From contig CM055903.1 of assembly GCA_029582155.1 (NCBI GenBank), positions 40,221,353 through 40,285,352 on the forward strand: a DNA stretch of 64,000 nucleotides, given 5' to 3'. Origin of the DNA: Panopea generosa (taxonomy: Eukaryota; Mollusca; Bivalvia; Adapedonta; Hiatellidae). A model generated the notes under the pieces. That model made no database searches, had not been told where the DNA came from, and worked only from the letters and a program-made list of their open reading frames with translations. Each line of letters starts with the position of its first letter. The first letter of the stretch is position 1. This document shows positions 46,323-58,729 of the stretch, one piece after another. The translations under genes and the position numbers were made by a program.

Positions 46323-47980
46323 CAGGGCTCAAACTAGAGGGTGACGTGGGTGAATTGCTATTTTCAGGGTGAAAGCAAAGTTTAAGTCACCTTAAAATTA
46401 GTTAGGGAATTCAGACGGCATTATAATTAAAACATTATGCCTGGTTGGTGTCTTCATAAAAATAGCTAAAAGGGTAAAAGTTTTATGCCTTGTCTTCTAA
46501 AATCGCTGGTACTTCAGTCTTTGGATCTTTTTTCTTCTCAAAATTTTATTAATTTTCTGTCAAGATATTTCCTACAGATTGTATAAAGCCATAAAATCAC
46601 ATTTGATCCAGAACCTGGTTGTTTGTCATCAGGTGTGTCAAATGGGATAAAATAAGGCTAAACCATTATTGATAGTAGAGAGGCTATCAGAAGGGTCAAT
46701 CGTAGTAGTAATAGCATGCTTCTGGTATGTGATCAGTGGACCATATCCGATCGAAATGTGTTTGATCAGTAATTTCTCTGATCTACAAGCTGTGTTATGG
46801 CAAATAACCCCCACCCCCACAAAAGCGCATTGATGAGTAGTCTCCGTTAATAAAATTTAAAAATCATTTAAAATTATTAACACGGTTGATTTAACTTTAA
46901 TCCATTATTTTTATAAATTTCCTACGGAATCTGACAAGTGTTTAATTTTTTTTAAATAAATGACATCAACATGTCTGACACTTTTTAAGAGTTTTATGTA
47001 CATTACACCGATAAAATTCCTTTGATACCCTTACATCAAAAATTAAGTGAAATAGCATGTGTCATAATAATGTTTATTTCGCTGGTGACATCATCGGACA
47101 TTGACACAAGGTGATAATGAAATGGACAGCGTGTTCTGAAAAAAGTGTGAAAACTTTTCCGTAATGTCAATCATATAACAGAACAGCGACATAAATTGGT
47201 GTGTAGATCAGTTAATTGGGGGAGTTGTGTAAGCAGGCCAAGCATCACCTGACTGTTTTATCACACTTCTAAAAGCAAAGACACGATGCCCGAGGCATTG
47301 GTTTTCACGATTAATTCGGGATTGAAACTTAAAACAAAGAAATTAAATTAAAGTTACAGGTAAAGCTATTTATAGAATTTAAATGACTAAAAGAGCAATC
47401 ATTTTGATTAATTATTTATTTCATTGTCAATATACCTATGATTATGAGGATATCCAAATCTCCAAGATATATCCTAAAAACACATTTAATTTTTGCTGCG
47501 TTTAACGTTTGCATTACCGTTTTGTATCCTTCGTGGATCGTTTGTCCTGTAGCATTCCCATATCGTTTCGTGTATTGTTTCATTTGCATTTTTAGTCTGT
47601 TTGTTTAAAGTTTGAAATGTGTTTAATATTCGTTTCTTTTGTGTTCGTTTTGTGTACCAGAACAGATTAAAGTCTGTACCTCAATCTAAACGTAATTTTC
47701 TAAAGAATTGAATCGAAATGCTTTTAACTGGTATATTTTGGACTCTGAATCAAATGGCACTGCTCACGAAATAGCAGATTATATGTGCATTTAAACTCCC
47801 TGTTATTTAGAAATATATGACAAATAAATTAGTTCCTTTTGATATAAATCAAGATTAATATAAAAACAACACACACAATGACATAGTGCTCATTTTTAAT
47901 GAAACTAAGTTTTTGTGATAACTGTTTTTGGTTGAAGGAGAAGTCACTTCTCCATAAAATTCAGACCCAGTTTGAGCCCT
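46323..47980. mobile_element. hAT-like non-autonomous element (1.66 kb)
   Basis: Ends CAGGGCTCAAACT and AGTTTGAGCCCT are inverted repeats; flanks share TAAGGC on both sides. No transposase frame. Segments 46,400–46,580 and 47,045–47,135 are homologous, inverted, to 30,330–30,500 and 29,127–29,225 in contactin intron 10. Confidence 0.6.
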
Positions 47981-48339
47981 CTAAGGCACTCATTGAAATA
48001 CATTTCACTATTAAAACTTGTAATAATCAGTTAAAGTTATGTTTCAGTTAAGGCATTAAAATGAAAAAAGATATGCAAAGAAAAGTAATGATTCAGAGGA
48101 AAGTAAGCTTTTGCAAATTTCTGTTAAAGAATTCAAGCACTAGGGGAATACCATTTCTGATAGTCAAGTGCTGGGGTGACCCTGTGCTTAAATAGCCTGT
48201 GGAGAAGCCTGACATGTATATATATACATATATAGATGAACAGTCACTAAGACAACACAGATCCTTACAGGAGAGAATACAAGACAACAATTTCCATCCA
48301 GAGTGGTGTCTGCCAACTCACTGGAAGAGTTCATATTCC

Positions 48340-49410
48340 TACTTCAGATTTGACCAACCAGATTCCAAAGCTTTTGACAAATTCCCTCATGTACGACTAC
48401 TACACAAGTTGGACCACTACAATGTAAGGGGCAACGTCAAGAGATGGATACAGTCATTCCTATCCAACCGAAAACAGCAAGTCTTCCTTGATGGTGCCAA
48501 GTCAAGAATAGCAGACATACTTTCCGGCATTCAGCAAGGGACAGTACTCGACCCGCTACTGTTTTTAGCCTTCGCCAATGACCTCCCAGATGTGATCAAG
48601 ACGTCATCATCCTCCAAACTGTTTGCCAATGTTAGCGCAGTCTTCAAGGTGATCTAGAATGACCATGACAGACAGTTCCTCCAGGAAGACCTCACAGCAC
48701 TGGAAAAGTGGGAAGAGACATGGCAGATGAGCTTCAACCCCACTAAGTGCACTGTCATCAGGATCGCCCCTCGATGTCGGAAAATCATCGACACCACATA
48801 CAGTCTCCATGGCCACACACTTGAGGTGGTGGATGCAAGTAAATACCTTGGAGTCACCATCACAGAAAGCCTCACCTGGGAGAAACACATAGGCAACATC
48901 ATGAGCAAGGCCAGTCGTACTCTGGCACACCATCTGTCAAGGAAGCTTCTTATAAGGCCATGGTTTGCCCCAAACTCGAGAATGCCGCCATCGTCTGGGA
49001 CTCATACCAGCTAAACCACATTAACACTATTGAGCAGGTTCAGCGGCAAGCAGCCCACTTTGTTTTCAACGACTATTCGACTAAGAACCTATGATGTATC
49101 TCCAACATGCTTAAAGAACTGTACTGGGATCCCCTTGAACAGCGTCGAAAACACAGCCGACTCTCCATGATGTACAAGATCCACAACAGCCTTGTTGACA
49201 TCAATGCAGACAAGTTCCTACAAAGCGACGATACGTGTACCAGAGGACAACAAAGGCTATTCCAGGAGCGTATAAAAGACCAGATACTGTTGAACTCCTT
49301 CTTCCCAAGGACATTGCGAGAATGGAATCTTCTTCCTGCAGCATGGTATCAGCGCTTACCTTGGAAGCCTTCAGGTCACTCCTGTTGGAGTAACCCGACA
49401 CATTCTTCAC
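48340..49410 (+). pseudogene. Decayed non-LTR retrotransposon reverse transcriptase (jockey/CR1-like)
   Basis: The frame reads SKAFDKFPHVRLLHKLDHYNVRG, then GIQQGTVLDPLLFLAFANDLPD (RT palm 'G.PQGTVLGPLLF' motif), then LFANVSAVFK, where the catalytic FADD box should be; both Asp are gone. A TAG at 48,655 interrupts; the same frame resumes with LEKWEETWQMSFNPTKC and KYLGVTI, the classic LINE thumb region. A frameshift near 48,950, a TGA near 49,093 and another frameshift near 49,345 follow before LREWNLLPAA. The 5' half (endonuclease) is absent. It is a dead, 5'-truncated copy; the clade is not resolved. Confidence 0.85.
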
Positions 49411-50624
49411 CAGACATGATTACTGTATATCAACATTTGAGACTTCTGTGCAACATCACCACGCCTAGTTTCGTAGTGCTACGTACGTTCTTTCAAGAAC
49501 CAAGCTCAGTATATGGAAGAAGAGAAGAAGAAGAGAACCCAGAGATTGTACATACTTTTCTGTTAATAACCATTGGAAGAAGCTGTACGCCATTAATATG
49601 ACATGTTAACTTAGCTGCTTATTTCGAGTGTCATAAAATGAATCACGAGTGACTAATGGCTTGTTGACTTTATTTGTTTTAATAACAAATGCTTGAAATT
49701 AAGGACGATCTGTACATTTCTGTACGAAATAAATTTGATAATAATGTTCTATTCGATAAAACGATGTGTATCTTTAATCTAAATAATTTTACCTGTTTTA
49801 CTTCCTTTTATTATTTTGAAATTCAATATGGCGGGTGTTTACCGGTATTTACACACCTGTGTGAAAATAGGTAAATTACCTGTGAACGGTGTCGTATGAA
49901 AAATACACAATTGTAAATATCGCACAAATACGAATGATGTTCTGTTCCACACTATTAAATATATATATTTTTCATTATCATGATTTATATAGAAAAGATC
50001 TTTATATATCTGTGTGTTAACCAGGTTTACACAGACAATGATGATAATGGAAATAACGATGTGTCCTTAAAATCAGTGACTTAATTAATTGTCTCTGGGG
50101 GGAAATGCAAAAGTTTTATTTTTGTTGTACGCGTGTAAATTTTGTGCCAGTCCATTAATTAAAAAAAACTGGATGTTCAATGAATAAATCTTAATGAAAC
50201 GATGGCACCAGACTTAAAGTCTATTAGAGGAAAAAATATGCAAATATTGACCACGGTGGGCAAGACGATATTTACTACATAAATAGGATATTTATCAATA
50301 ATCACGAAGCTGCAAGGAGTTAGCAGACAACTGTACGTCCAGAAACATACGTGTTATTTATTCATTAGTACGCCCTTGACGGTTTATTGCTAAATTATTT
50401 GTGGAGCGCGTGATCCAGAGGTACTACAGCTATGTGTGGTGTCCTTGAGCAAGACACTTTTTCTGTATATGCTTACTATTGGTTCTGCCCAGAAAGACTT
50501 CGAGCGTGATTTGTCTAAGTTGTAAGAACTTGTTTCATAATTGAAGTACAATAAATAAGTTTAAACTAATTTAAACTCGAGTGCGAAAAGAGCTTAACGC
50601 TTATTTGAAATCTGCTTCATTGGT

Positions 50625-50745
50625 AGAAACAGTACTGAGAGTTGATTTTTAGAGAGGCATCGAGTCGAGCTGTGGTTGTACCTGCAACCTCTGGCGTGAG
50701 CGACCAACACTCTATCCAGTACACTATCCCCTCTCATTACTGTTC
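50625..50745 (-). mobile_element. tRNA-like SINE head (family 4)
   Basis: Minus strand reads GGATAGTGTACTGGATAGAG, then TTGGTCGCTCACGCC and GAGGTTGCAGGTAC. Related fragments at 14,530–14,640 (plus), 38,745–38,865 (minus) and 54,330–54,395 (minus) share the TACTGGATAG…TTGG core. Confidence 0.5.
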
Positions 50746-51169
50746 GCGATACCAGGAATCAGAGACTCGGAGAAACAGGTTTATTAGAGAATCTCATTAA
50801 TTAATATTAACAAAACTAGGATGTAAGGAACCGTTAAATATGGTCGTTATAATAATATTATCAAGGCTTCTATAAATAGGCGCGTTTGAGTATTCCAGTA
50901 ATAGGCCAGTGCGAAACCAGGTAGCAGGAACTCGAAAAACATCTCATTCATATTCATGACGCAAGTGAGTAAGAAAGTTTTTAATTGGCTTGTTTAATGC
51001 AGATATATTTATTAGTATTGAAACAGATACAAATATATACTTAGAAAAGGTCACAGGTATTAACGTGGCCAGGTATAGAGATCGGTGAATAGGCACGTTA
51101 GATTACATTGTTAATTAATCAATATGTTACAGATAATCAAGGACCTGTATAGAAGGATACGAAACCTGT

Positions 51170-51567
51170 ATCTCCTGGCTAAATGTTAATAAAACAGCAC
51201 ACGAAAGATTCAATATTTGGCAAATTAATCATTCGTAAGTCACAGGCAACTGATTTAAACATGTTTCTATCATGCAAAATGATCTTGAATTAAAGATGTT
51301 GAGGTCAGAAGGAATGTTTCTCGTTATTTTAGCTGCAGTATACACATTTTGTAACCAAATTCACTTCAACAATTTTAAACACAAATTGTTGGGAATGGTA
51401 TTGTTTTGATGAGAATTTCATTCTGCTGTGTAAGAATTTTGATTTGTGTTCCTGAGGTGAATGGAAGTCAAAATAATTGAAAACGAGATATTGCAAGATT
51501 TTGCGTGAATACCCGAGCGTTCACAAACTGTCAATCAGTTTCATTTCCTTCTATATATAATTCCTTG
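51170..51567. repeat. Dispersed sequence, copy B (partner at 28,135–28,470)
   Basis: Collinear with the intron 10 copy over its right ~250 bp, with an extra ~60 bp block at the left. Non-coding. Confidence 0.75.
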
Positions 51568-52111
51568 GGATAATGATCTTTATCATCATTTGCTGTGACA
51601 TTCTCAATATTGTATACAGAATTTTACATAAAAAGTTTCAAATTCATGACTTTATCTGTAAAGTATTTGTAACGTAAGATAACTAAATTACATTTGTAAA
51701 GTGACGGTACAGTCGTAAATAAATGCTTACCTATTGCAGAGGCATATGTTTCTGCCTATTGTTATGTTAGTTGCAAGTAGTTATACTTGAGGAGGTGGGG
51801 TGGGGGGGTGGGGGGGGGCAATTTCCCCCTTTATAATTGTGATTTTTAGTGATGTGCATACTGTATTTATATAATATAATATTATTTTTGTGTATTCGGA
51901 CTATCTGTCATATTGTATAAATATATACATGTGTTTATACTCTCCTGTATTTCAGGAAATAAATATATCTTATCTAATTCAATCATTAATATTCATGTTT
52001 GTAGTTTATTAATTACTCGAGCTCATAAGAATATTTAATAATATTCACGAGCAAAATAAATCTGTAAGAACTTAGTAAACAGACCTGTAAGAATATATCA
52101 TTAATGTTCAT

Positions 52112-52275
52112 GAGCTAGGAAGTAGGAAATCGGTAAACAGCTAGGAAGTAGGAACTCGGTAAACAGCTAGGAAGTAGGAACTCGGTAAACAGCTAGGAAG
52201 TAGGAACTCGGTAAACAGCTAGGAAGTAGGAAATCGGTAAACAGCTAGGAAGTAGGAACTCGGTAAACAGGCTTG
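52112..52275. repeat. 26-bp tandem array, six copies
   Basis: Unit AGCTAGGAAGTAGGAACTCG plus GTAAAC, nearly perfect. Weaker relatives of the same motif lie at 50,810–50,960 and 52,300–52,400, with CTCATTAATTTTCATGAG between them. Confidence 0.92.
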
Positions 52276-52944
52276 TTAGAACATCTCATTAATTTTCATG
52301 AGCTAGGACGTAGGTACTCGGTAAACATGATTGTTAGAATATCTCATAAATAGTCATGAGCTTAGGTCTGAAGTAGGTAAACAGGCTTCAGTGTTAGGAT
52401 ATCTTATTACTATTCGTAAAATTAGTAAATATGGGCCCAACGAGCAGTCTCGTTATTTTTTGCCTTGCCTTGGTCACACGCATCATAGCTGTATTTTGGA
52501 GATAATACGAGGTATGTCCCAAAAGTTATAGGACGACCCTGTCATTTTCGTATTTTGGGCGTTAATGTTTAACCAGTGCTATCAATGGATAGATCGACAC
52601 ATCTTCTATTGTCATAAAACATCAAATCAACTTTCAGTCAGCATAGGTTCATGCAAAAGTCACTATTGTAACACAAGTTTAGAAACTACTAAGTTATTAT
52701 GGTAAATGTCTTAAAATATGAAATCAGATTCCAAAATTATGTAAATATTATATTCATTTATTTCGATTCTAAATATTCGACTCAAAGTTTCGATCAGAAA
52801 TTCCCCGTTCTATGGGACTCCAGTTCCACTAGTGGTATGTTAAGATGTGTCATGTCTTTATAAATCGACATGTAAGAAAATGCAATAGCGGATCAAGGTT
52901 AGCGGAGAGGGGTGTAATTGGGTTTCTAATAGTATGGTTAAACT

Positions 52945-53180
52945 TACTGAAAGGGTCCTGTGGTCGAGTGATCTAAAGCGTCGTTTTAAGATCACATACC
53001 TCTCACCGCTAAGTTCTTGGGTTCGAGCCCCATTCGCTCCAAAAAACTGTATGTGAGAAAGTTTGCCAGTTACTTGCGGCAGTTCTACTGAGATTGTTTC
53101 TGGGGTCTTCATCCACCATTAAAACTGAATATGCCATATATAACCTGAAATAAGTTGAAAAATAACTTAAAATCCGGAGC
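52945..53180 (+). mobile_element. tRNA-derived SINE, family 2, most complete copy
   Basis: Head reads TGTGGTCGAGTGATCTAAAG (A-box-like) and later GGGTTCGAGCCCC (B box), spaced as in class II (Leu/Ser) tRNAs with a long variable arm. Then AGAAAGTTTGCCAGTTACTT and ATTAAAACTGAATATGCCAT, the family body. Not a tRNA gene: no paired acceptor ends, and the body is shared by the dispersed copies. Confidence 0.75.
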
Positions 53181-53784
53181 TAGACTTTACGAACGCGCCC
53201 GTAAACCACGAAATCCAGAATCCACCACTGTAAACGTACAAATGAGGTCATGTAACGAATAAAAAACTGACAATTGGTAGGTCCACTCCTACCCATTTTA
53301 CATAATGACGAAATTTCTTAATTAATGTCATAGAACGTCTCGGGTGTTAGCCATTTTTATGTTCGAATCGATATTCTTTACGCGTGTTATTATGTATTAG
53401 TAAATTATACATGGGCCTGTGCCAGGAAAAATTATAGCTTTCAATATATAAACGGATTACTGTTTAAATGTTAAAAGGGGTAGCGCTTATATTCTTAAAG
53501 TTCACACTGCCTTTACACACAATTCAAGTAGGTATGCGGTTTTTAGAATAAATCTATATTAACCACATTGCGACTTCTGATCAAGCGACATGGAATAACT
53601 TATTGATATGAACTTTGTATATGTCAACATGTTCTTAAATTTAACTTGAAGCTCAATTGCGAAATGAATGAATGCATGGGTGTAGGAGCGTTTCAATTAT
53701 TGGGCGATATTGGGGGGCAACCTGAGGAAAGAGTGTATGAGGATGCACTTCCAGGCCCCGAGGTCTATGCTGAACCTGAATATG

Positions 53785-53812
53785 GGGGGGGGGGGGGGGG
53801 TGGAGGGGGGGG
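53785..53812 (+). repeat. Poly-G run, G-quadruplex-prone
   Basis: A run of about 18 G followed by TGGA and another G run. A similar G-rich stretch is at 51,797–51,818. Prone to sequencing error. Confidence 0.8.
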
Positions 53813-53845
53813 GCTAGCCTCCCGGTTCCTACGCCTATGGAATGG

Positions 53846-54225
53846 GATTTTACGGCGTACCAACACATTATAGATTATTCGACGCTAACAGGAAAGAATA
53901 TTCCAGGTTCACTCTACATGTACAAAAACAATAAATTAACATACAGATAAAAAAATCACATCAACAAATGAATATACAAAAAATCTAGAACCTTAATACT
54001 TGCAGAACTGCAGAGTTTCAGCAAATTCTATCGTATTAGGCCTACTCAAATAGTCGCTTCTTACGACATGCATGAGTCACAGTGATCATTTTCTTGCCAT
54101 CATCCATATGACTCCCTGGAACCACACAGGGGCTGGTTATTTAACCACAATAATGAACATGACAAAAATGATAAAAGGGACATGACACCCATTCAGAGAT
54201 CGACAGTGACTCTATTCTTAACACG
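53846..54225. repeat. Dispersed repeat, copy B (partner at 3,273–3,690)
   Basis: Collinear with 3,273–3,690, lacking a ~20-bp block near its end. It directly follows a G-rich run at 53,785–53,812, as copy A directly follows a (GAAT)n run, so both copies begin at simple sequence. Confidence 0.8.
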
Positions 54226-56254
54226 GTATTCAATTGCGAAATAAAGTTAAAGCCTTAGTTAAACGCTATCGAGTACGTTTTCTGGAGAGAACTCTATAGA
54301 ACTGGTGTTACTTGTGAATATCAAGTATTTTTTTAATCGAACCTGCAACCTCTAGTATGGGCGGTCTACGTTCTGCCCACTACATTACAGCCCGTTAACA
54401 TAACACGGGGAACAGTAATAAATGGTAACGGTAAACGTCTCACACCACGTTTATATTTCACATAGGGCTCCATTGTAACATTTATGTCAAAAACACAGTG
54501 GGAAAAAATCAAATTCTTCACTGGTTCAAGATATGCAATTATAAAGGTGGAAAAAGCATACCTTGACCAATACTATGTCAACTATTCGCCCACGATGCAG
54601 TTCGAACCAACAGTTTTGAAATGACACAGAATTGTCCAGAAAGCTTGTATCAGCATCAATTTTTCAGTGGTGATTTCTAAAATACTGACCATTTAACTCA
54701 TGCTAGGAAAAATAAATCATTGCAGTACAAAGCCCTGAAAAAAGAAGAAAAAAAGAGAACTAAAATCTTATTTCTATCTCCTTCATCGGTAGGTCCGGAG
54801 TACTCGAGGGAGATAATAGTGGTGTGAGTCCTAAATGACACTAATGTTAAATATGATTGATCGTGAATATATAAATTCTTATCTTGTGGTCGTGGGGTAA
54901 ACCGTTATTTGTATACACAACCAAAAAAACGAGGACATTTATAAATAGATAAATAGATATAAACAAAAAGAAAGAAAAAAAAGAAAAGAAAAAGAATATA
55001 TGTGCCAATTTAATTATATATAATATCGGAAAATATATTAAGTTACGTTTGGAATTTATACTACAATATAGTTTCTGAGATTATTAGATACATGTAGTAC
55101 AATACTGTACTGTATTTTAACCTATTTCGACAAGTGTGCCACTCAACGAGTAAATATGTGGGGTAGGGATTTAATAAACTGCTTCTTTTGATTGATTATA
55201 CGAATAGAAAGACGCACTTTTTTTATTTTGAAGTACCATATTTCCATGTAATTACGCTTTAAGTAAGTCTACACATACTCCATAACATTTGTTAAGGACC
55301 GTTCCCTGTATGAATTCTACTAAACTACAATTCAAATTGTTCTGTGGACAAACTTAGAAACGGTTTTCTCAAGTTGAAAAAACATGGTTAACTCTAAAAC
55401 TGATAAATAAAAAATTTGAAAAATATAAATGTTGAGGCAAAAACTGTTGTTTTTTTGTTTATGTCTTTATTTTATAATGTAACTTTGATATATATAATAT
55501 ATATACGGGTTTAAATATATTATATATTTACGTAAATATTGTTTTTTAATATGATGCCCATAGTTGTGGTAGCATTCATTTGGTATAAACTATCAGAGCA
55601 GCTCCGAATTTGTTTTTGAAAAACTGTACATATACCATTTTAATGTAACATCTGTGTGAAATACATGGTCCTTAACTTATTTTGTGGAGTGTATATATAC
55701 AACCATGTCACATGGAGACACAAAGCTATGTACAATGCAGAGATCGAACTTAAATCAATAGTTGAGGCGCTAGACGTGATCTCTTACTTAAATTTACAAT
55801 AGCAATATTTATATAGGTATTACGGGCCTTTGTCATGTATAACGGACAAAGACAACATGGGGATTTTTTAATAGTCAAAAGTTGTTGCCGAAATGGGAAA
55901 AATCACATGTACTCTGTGTATTCAAATGCTTAAATGGTGTTATAATTATTACAGGAGTGTTTGTTTGTTGTTGATAGAGAGAGAGAGAGAGACTGACAAA
56001 TGCTCAAAATGAAATAGGAACTTATCACCAAACAAAATCCTTTACAAATTCTTTAAGTTGCAAATTGCGAAGTATTGCAGTAAAACCTACTGAAAAAATA
56101 GCACTGTGTGTACTAATAAAATACTGCCAATTGATTGTTGTATTACCTAGCTGTACTATACATGTATGTTATTTGTTTAACATATACATTTCTTAGTTTA
56201 ATATATGACAGATCATACCAACATGTTTGATGATAAAAACACCACAGAATAACT

Positions 56255-56480
56255 TAAAAGAACCACCGCTCTTCAACGAGTAAAGTCACCCATGACCGAT
56301 TTGACCAAATATCTCATCGCTGAAGTCAAGAGTTCGAATCCAGCTCGGTTAAAAAACATATGTGGAAATTTGCCAGTAACATTTTGAAGGACGGTGGTTC
56401 CATTAAGATTCATTCTTGTTTTCTTCCGCCAGTAAAACTGGATATGCCACATAAAATCTGCCATGGGTTAAAAATGGCGT
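56255..56480 (+). mobile_element. tRNA-derived SINE, family 2
   Basis: GTCAAGAGTTCGAATCCAGC (B box), then TGTGGAAATTTGCCAGTAAC and CCAGTAAAACTGGATATGCC, as in the 52,945 copy. Confidence 0.7.
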
Positions 56481-56732
56481 GGAGCCCCATCAAGGAGAAA
56501 ATGCAAACTTTCTCATATGAAGTATTTGAACTGAGGTTGAGCTTGAACCCACAACCTAATTAGTGTGACGTCATGGAGATCAGATGTTGATATTAGGACA
56601 TACAGCAAGCACAAAAACAAAACATTTTATTGAAAATAAAAAGAAATTTGAGGACATATATTTTATTTTACAAATTTGCCTAGCAGAGTTCTTCAGCGAC
56701 TGATAAATAGTTTCTTTTCAAAGAAAGTTTGT

Positions 56733-56960
56733 TTGAATATTTAGCATATTTTAATGCCATTAAAAGCTAATAGACGATCAGTTAACCTAACCACTTTTTC
56801 CTGGGATTCCGGACGGTTAACCAGTACTCGAGCACACACATATCCGTAAATAACTGATTTCTTTCCTATTTAAATTAGGAATTAGCGGTGAGAAGCAAAT
56901 TACAATGAGAAGCAATGTCGTATATCAATCATCACGGAAACTGTGGCCGGTACTGTTAAA
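56733..56960 (-). mobile_element. tRNA-derived SINE (family 1), head truncated
   Basis: Reverse copy: TTAATGCCATTAAAAGC tail, GGTTAACCAGTACTCGAGC, ends near ACTGTGGCCGG. Intergenic. Confidence 0.65.
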
Positions 56961-58328
56961 GAACAATGTCGTTGCTTGTTCAATTAAATATATTTTGAAA
57001 CAATGGAGAGTTGTGAGACGACACAGATAGGTCAGTGTTTGTTTGTCTCAGAACAGACAACACTATGCAAAGAGTAAGTGCTAAAAAAACTATAATAAAA
57101 GCAACAGTTTGAACTTTGTCAATAATTCAGTAATTCAAAATAATATCAATCGAATCGCTTAATCCGTTTTTATTGACATTCAAATCTCTTAGTTAGATTT
57201 GAGAAGAGTTGCTTCGGGTTAGCTATATAGTGTTATAACTGTTTTTAGGAAAGCACAGTCAACAACGCCATCAGTAAAGATGAACCCATATGAAAACATT
57301 TAATCTCCTAGTATGTATATCTGGAATTTCCTATCTAAGAAATTCTTAACATAATTATGTTATCAAACAAGTCGCGTCACGCTAATTTTGAAACAATGAG
57401 TAAACCGTCTTAAAATTCCAGTTTACTTCTCCTTGGATTTTTCTATTATACCGAGAAAAACTGATGAAAAAAATGTTTGTTAAACATTTTGTATATACAT
57501 ATCCTTTATTAAAGTCTCATCATAGTATAGACATAAAACATTTACACTTTAGTTTAACAATAGCACATATACCAAATTTAGCAAAGAGTCTCTTGTAATT
57601 CTAAATAGAATGGCATGGTTCTGTACATGTATATATAATGACCATGTTTATGTATGTTTTATGTTGTAACAATGATGGCACTTTAACAATGAATGAAACA
57701 TATACCATGTAATTTTATAAGAAGTGTAAGAGACTATGAAATCAATTATATCACATAACCAAGATCACAGTTACAGAGTAAAACAATATTTTCATATTTT
57801 GTATGCATCTGTTCATATCCTCATTGGCTTTTTAGTCCTTTGAATAAAATGTTATCAACGTTTTTAAGTTATAATTCTTTAAAGAATGGCATGACTTTTT
57901 GTTAAATAGGAACGTGTTCTGTAGTTGATATATACATGTACTTGTAACGACACTAGCGAGACTTAAATAAAGAACAAGAACTATAATTGAGGTCCTCGTT
58001 GATGACAGAGAAATGTTTTAATGAGTTTTATTTTTTAATACACGTGTCTATTTTACTCATTTTTTTAGGAATGGTGTTTAATGTCATTTTCAACACATTT
58101 AAGTTATATACTTTAATTCATTATAAGTAAATTTTGCTATTTGGTGTTTGAATGATTTCATACGAAAACTATAGGATATTTATATATATATAAAGTTGGT
58201 GTCTACTAGCTATAACGTTCAAGTACCGTTTGCGTATCTTTGTTTACACTTTCCTCTATGCTCCTTAAATACAAGTTATGTATAAATTAATGGACGAGTT
58301 TGGGAGAATACAATATACTATAGGTTTA

Positions 58329-58353
58329 TTGTTGTTGTTGTTGTTGTTGTTGT
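58329..58353. repeat. (TTG)n microsatellite
   Basis: Eight uninterrupted trinucleotide units, about 400 bp past the stop of the HAD-like gene. Confidence 0.9.
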
Positions 58354-58729
58354 TTTTATTTAAAAGAAGATTATCATAACACTATTTTTGTTTTAAATTA
58401 TGAATGACATATCGTATGTACTCCTGTTAAACGTCAAAATTGTTCATTATTGCAAACTGTCCAAAAGGAATAACTGATAAAATTCTAATGTTAATGCCAC
58501 ACCAATAATAAAATTCTATGCTAGTAATATACCGTAGTATAACAGTGTTCATGAAGTTATAAATTAATTATGGAACAGTTAAAATTCACATTTTTAATAT
58601 TTTGGGAAACAGCATTGCATCTAGGACAATTGGCATTAAACCCGTGATTTTGGCCCAAAGTTTTAATTATTTATCATTAATGGTTGTTGATTACCACCAG
58701 GGCAGATTCTTACATATAACACATGACCT

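Larger units (their letters stand above)
49420..58700. other. Intergenic, repeat-bearing, no gene seen
   Basis: Between the dead LINE and the HAD-like gene. Besides the repeats listed separately, it is AT-rich with no convincing coding region on either strand. The unplaced 5' non-coding exon or promoter of contactin may lie here or in 44.8–48.3 kb; I saw nothing that identifies it. Confidence 0.4.

Noticed and set aside
51797..51818. G-quadruplex regulatory element
   Set aside because: Only a G-rich run in intergenic DNA with no gene start nearby; kept as a note, not a functional claim.
52947..53040. Possible Leu/Ser tRNA gene
   Set aside because: Followed by the family 2 SINE body seen at several other places; acceptor arm incomplete.
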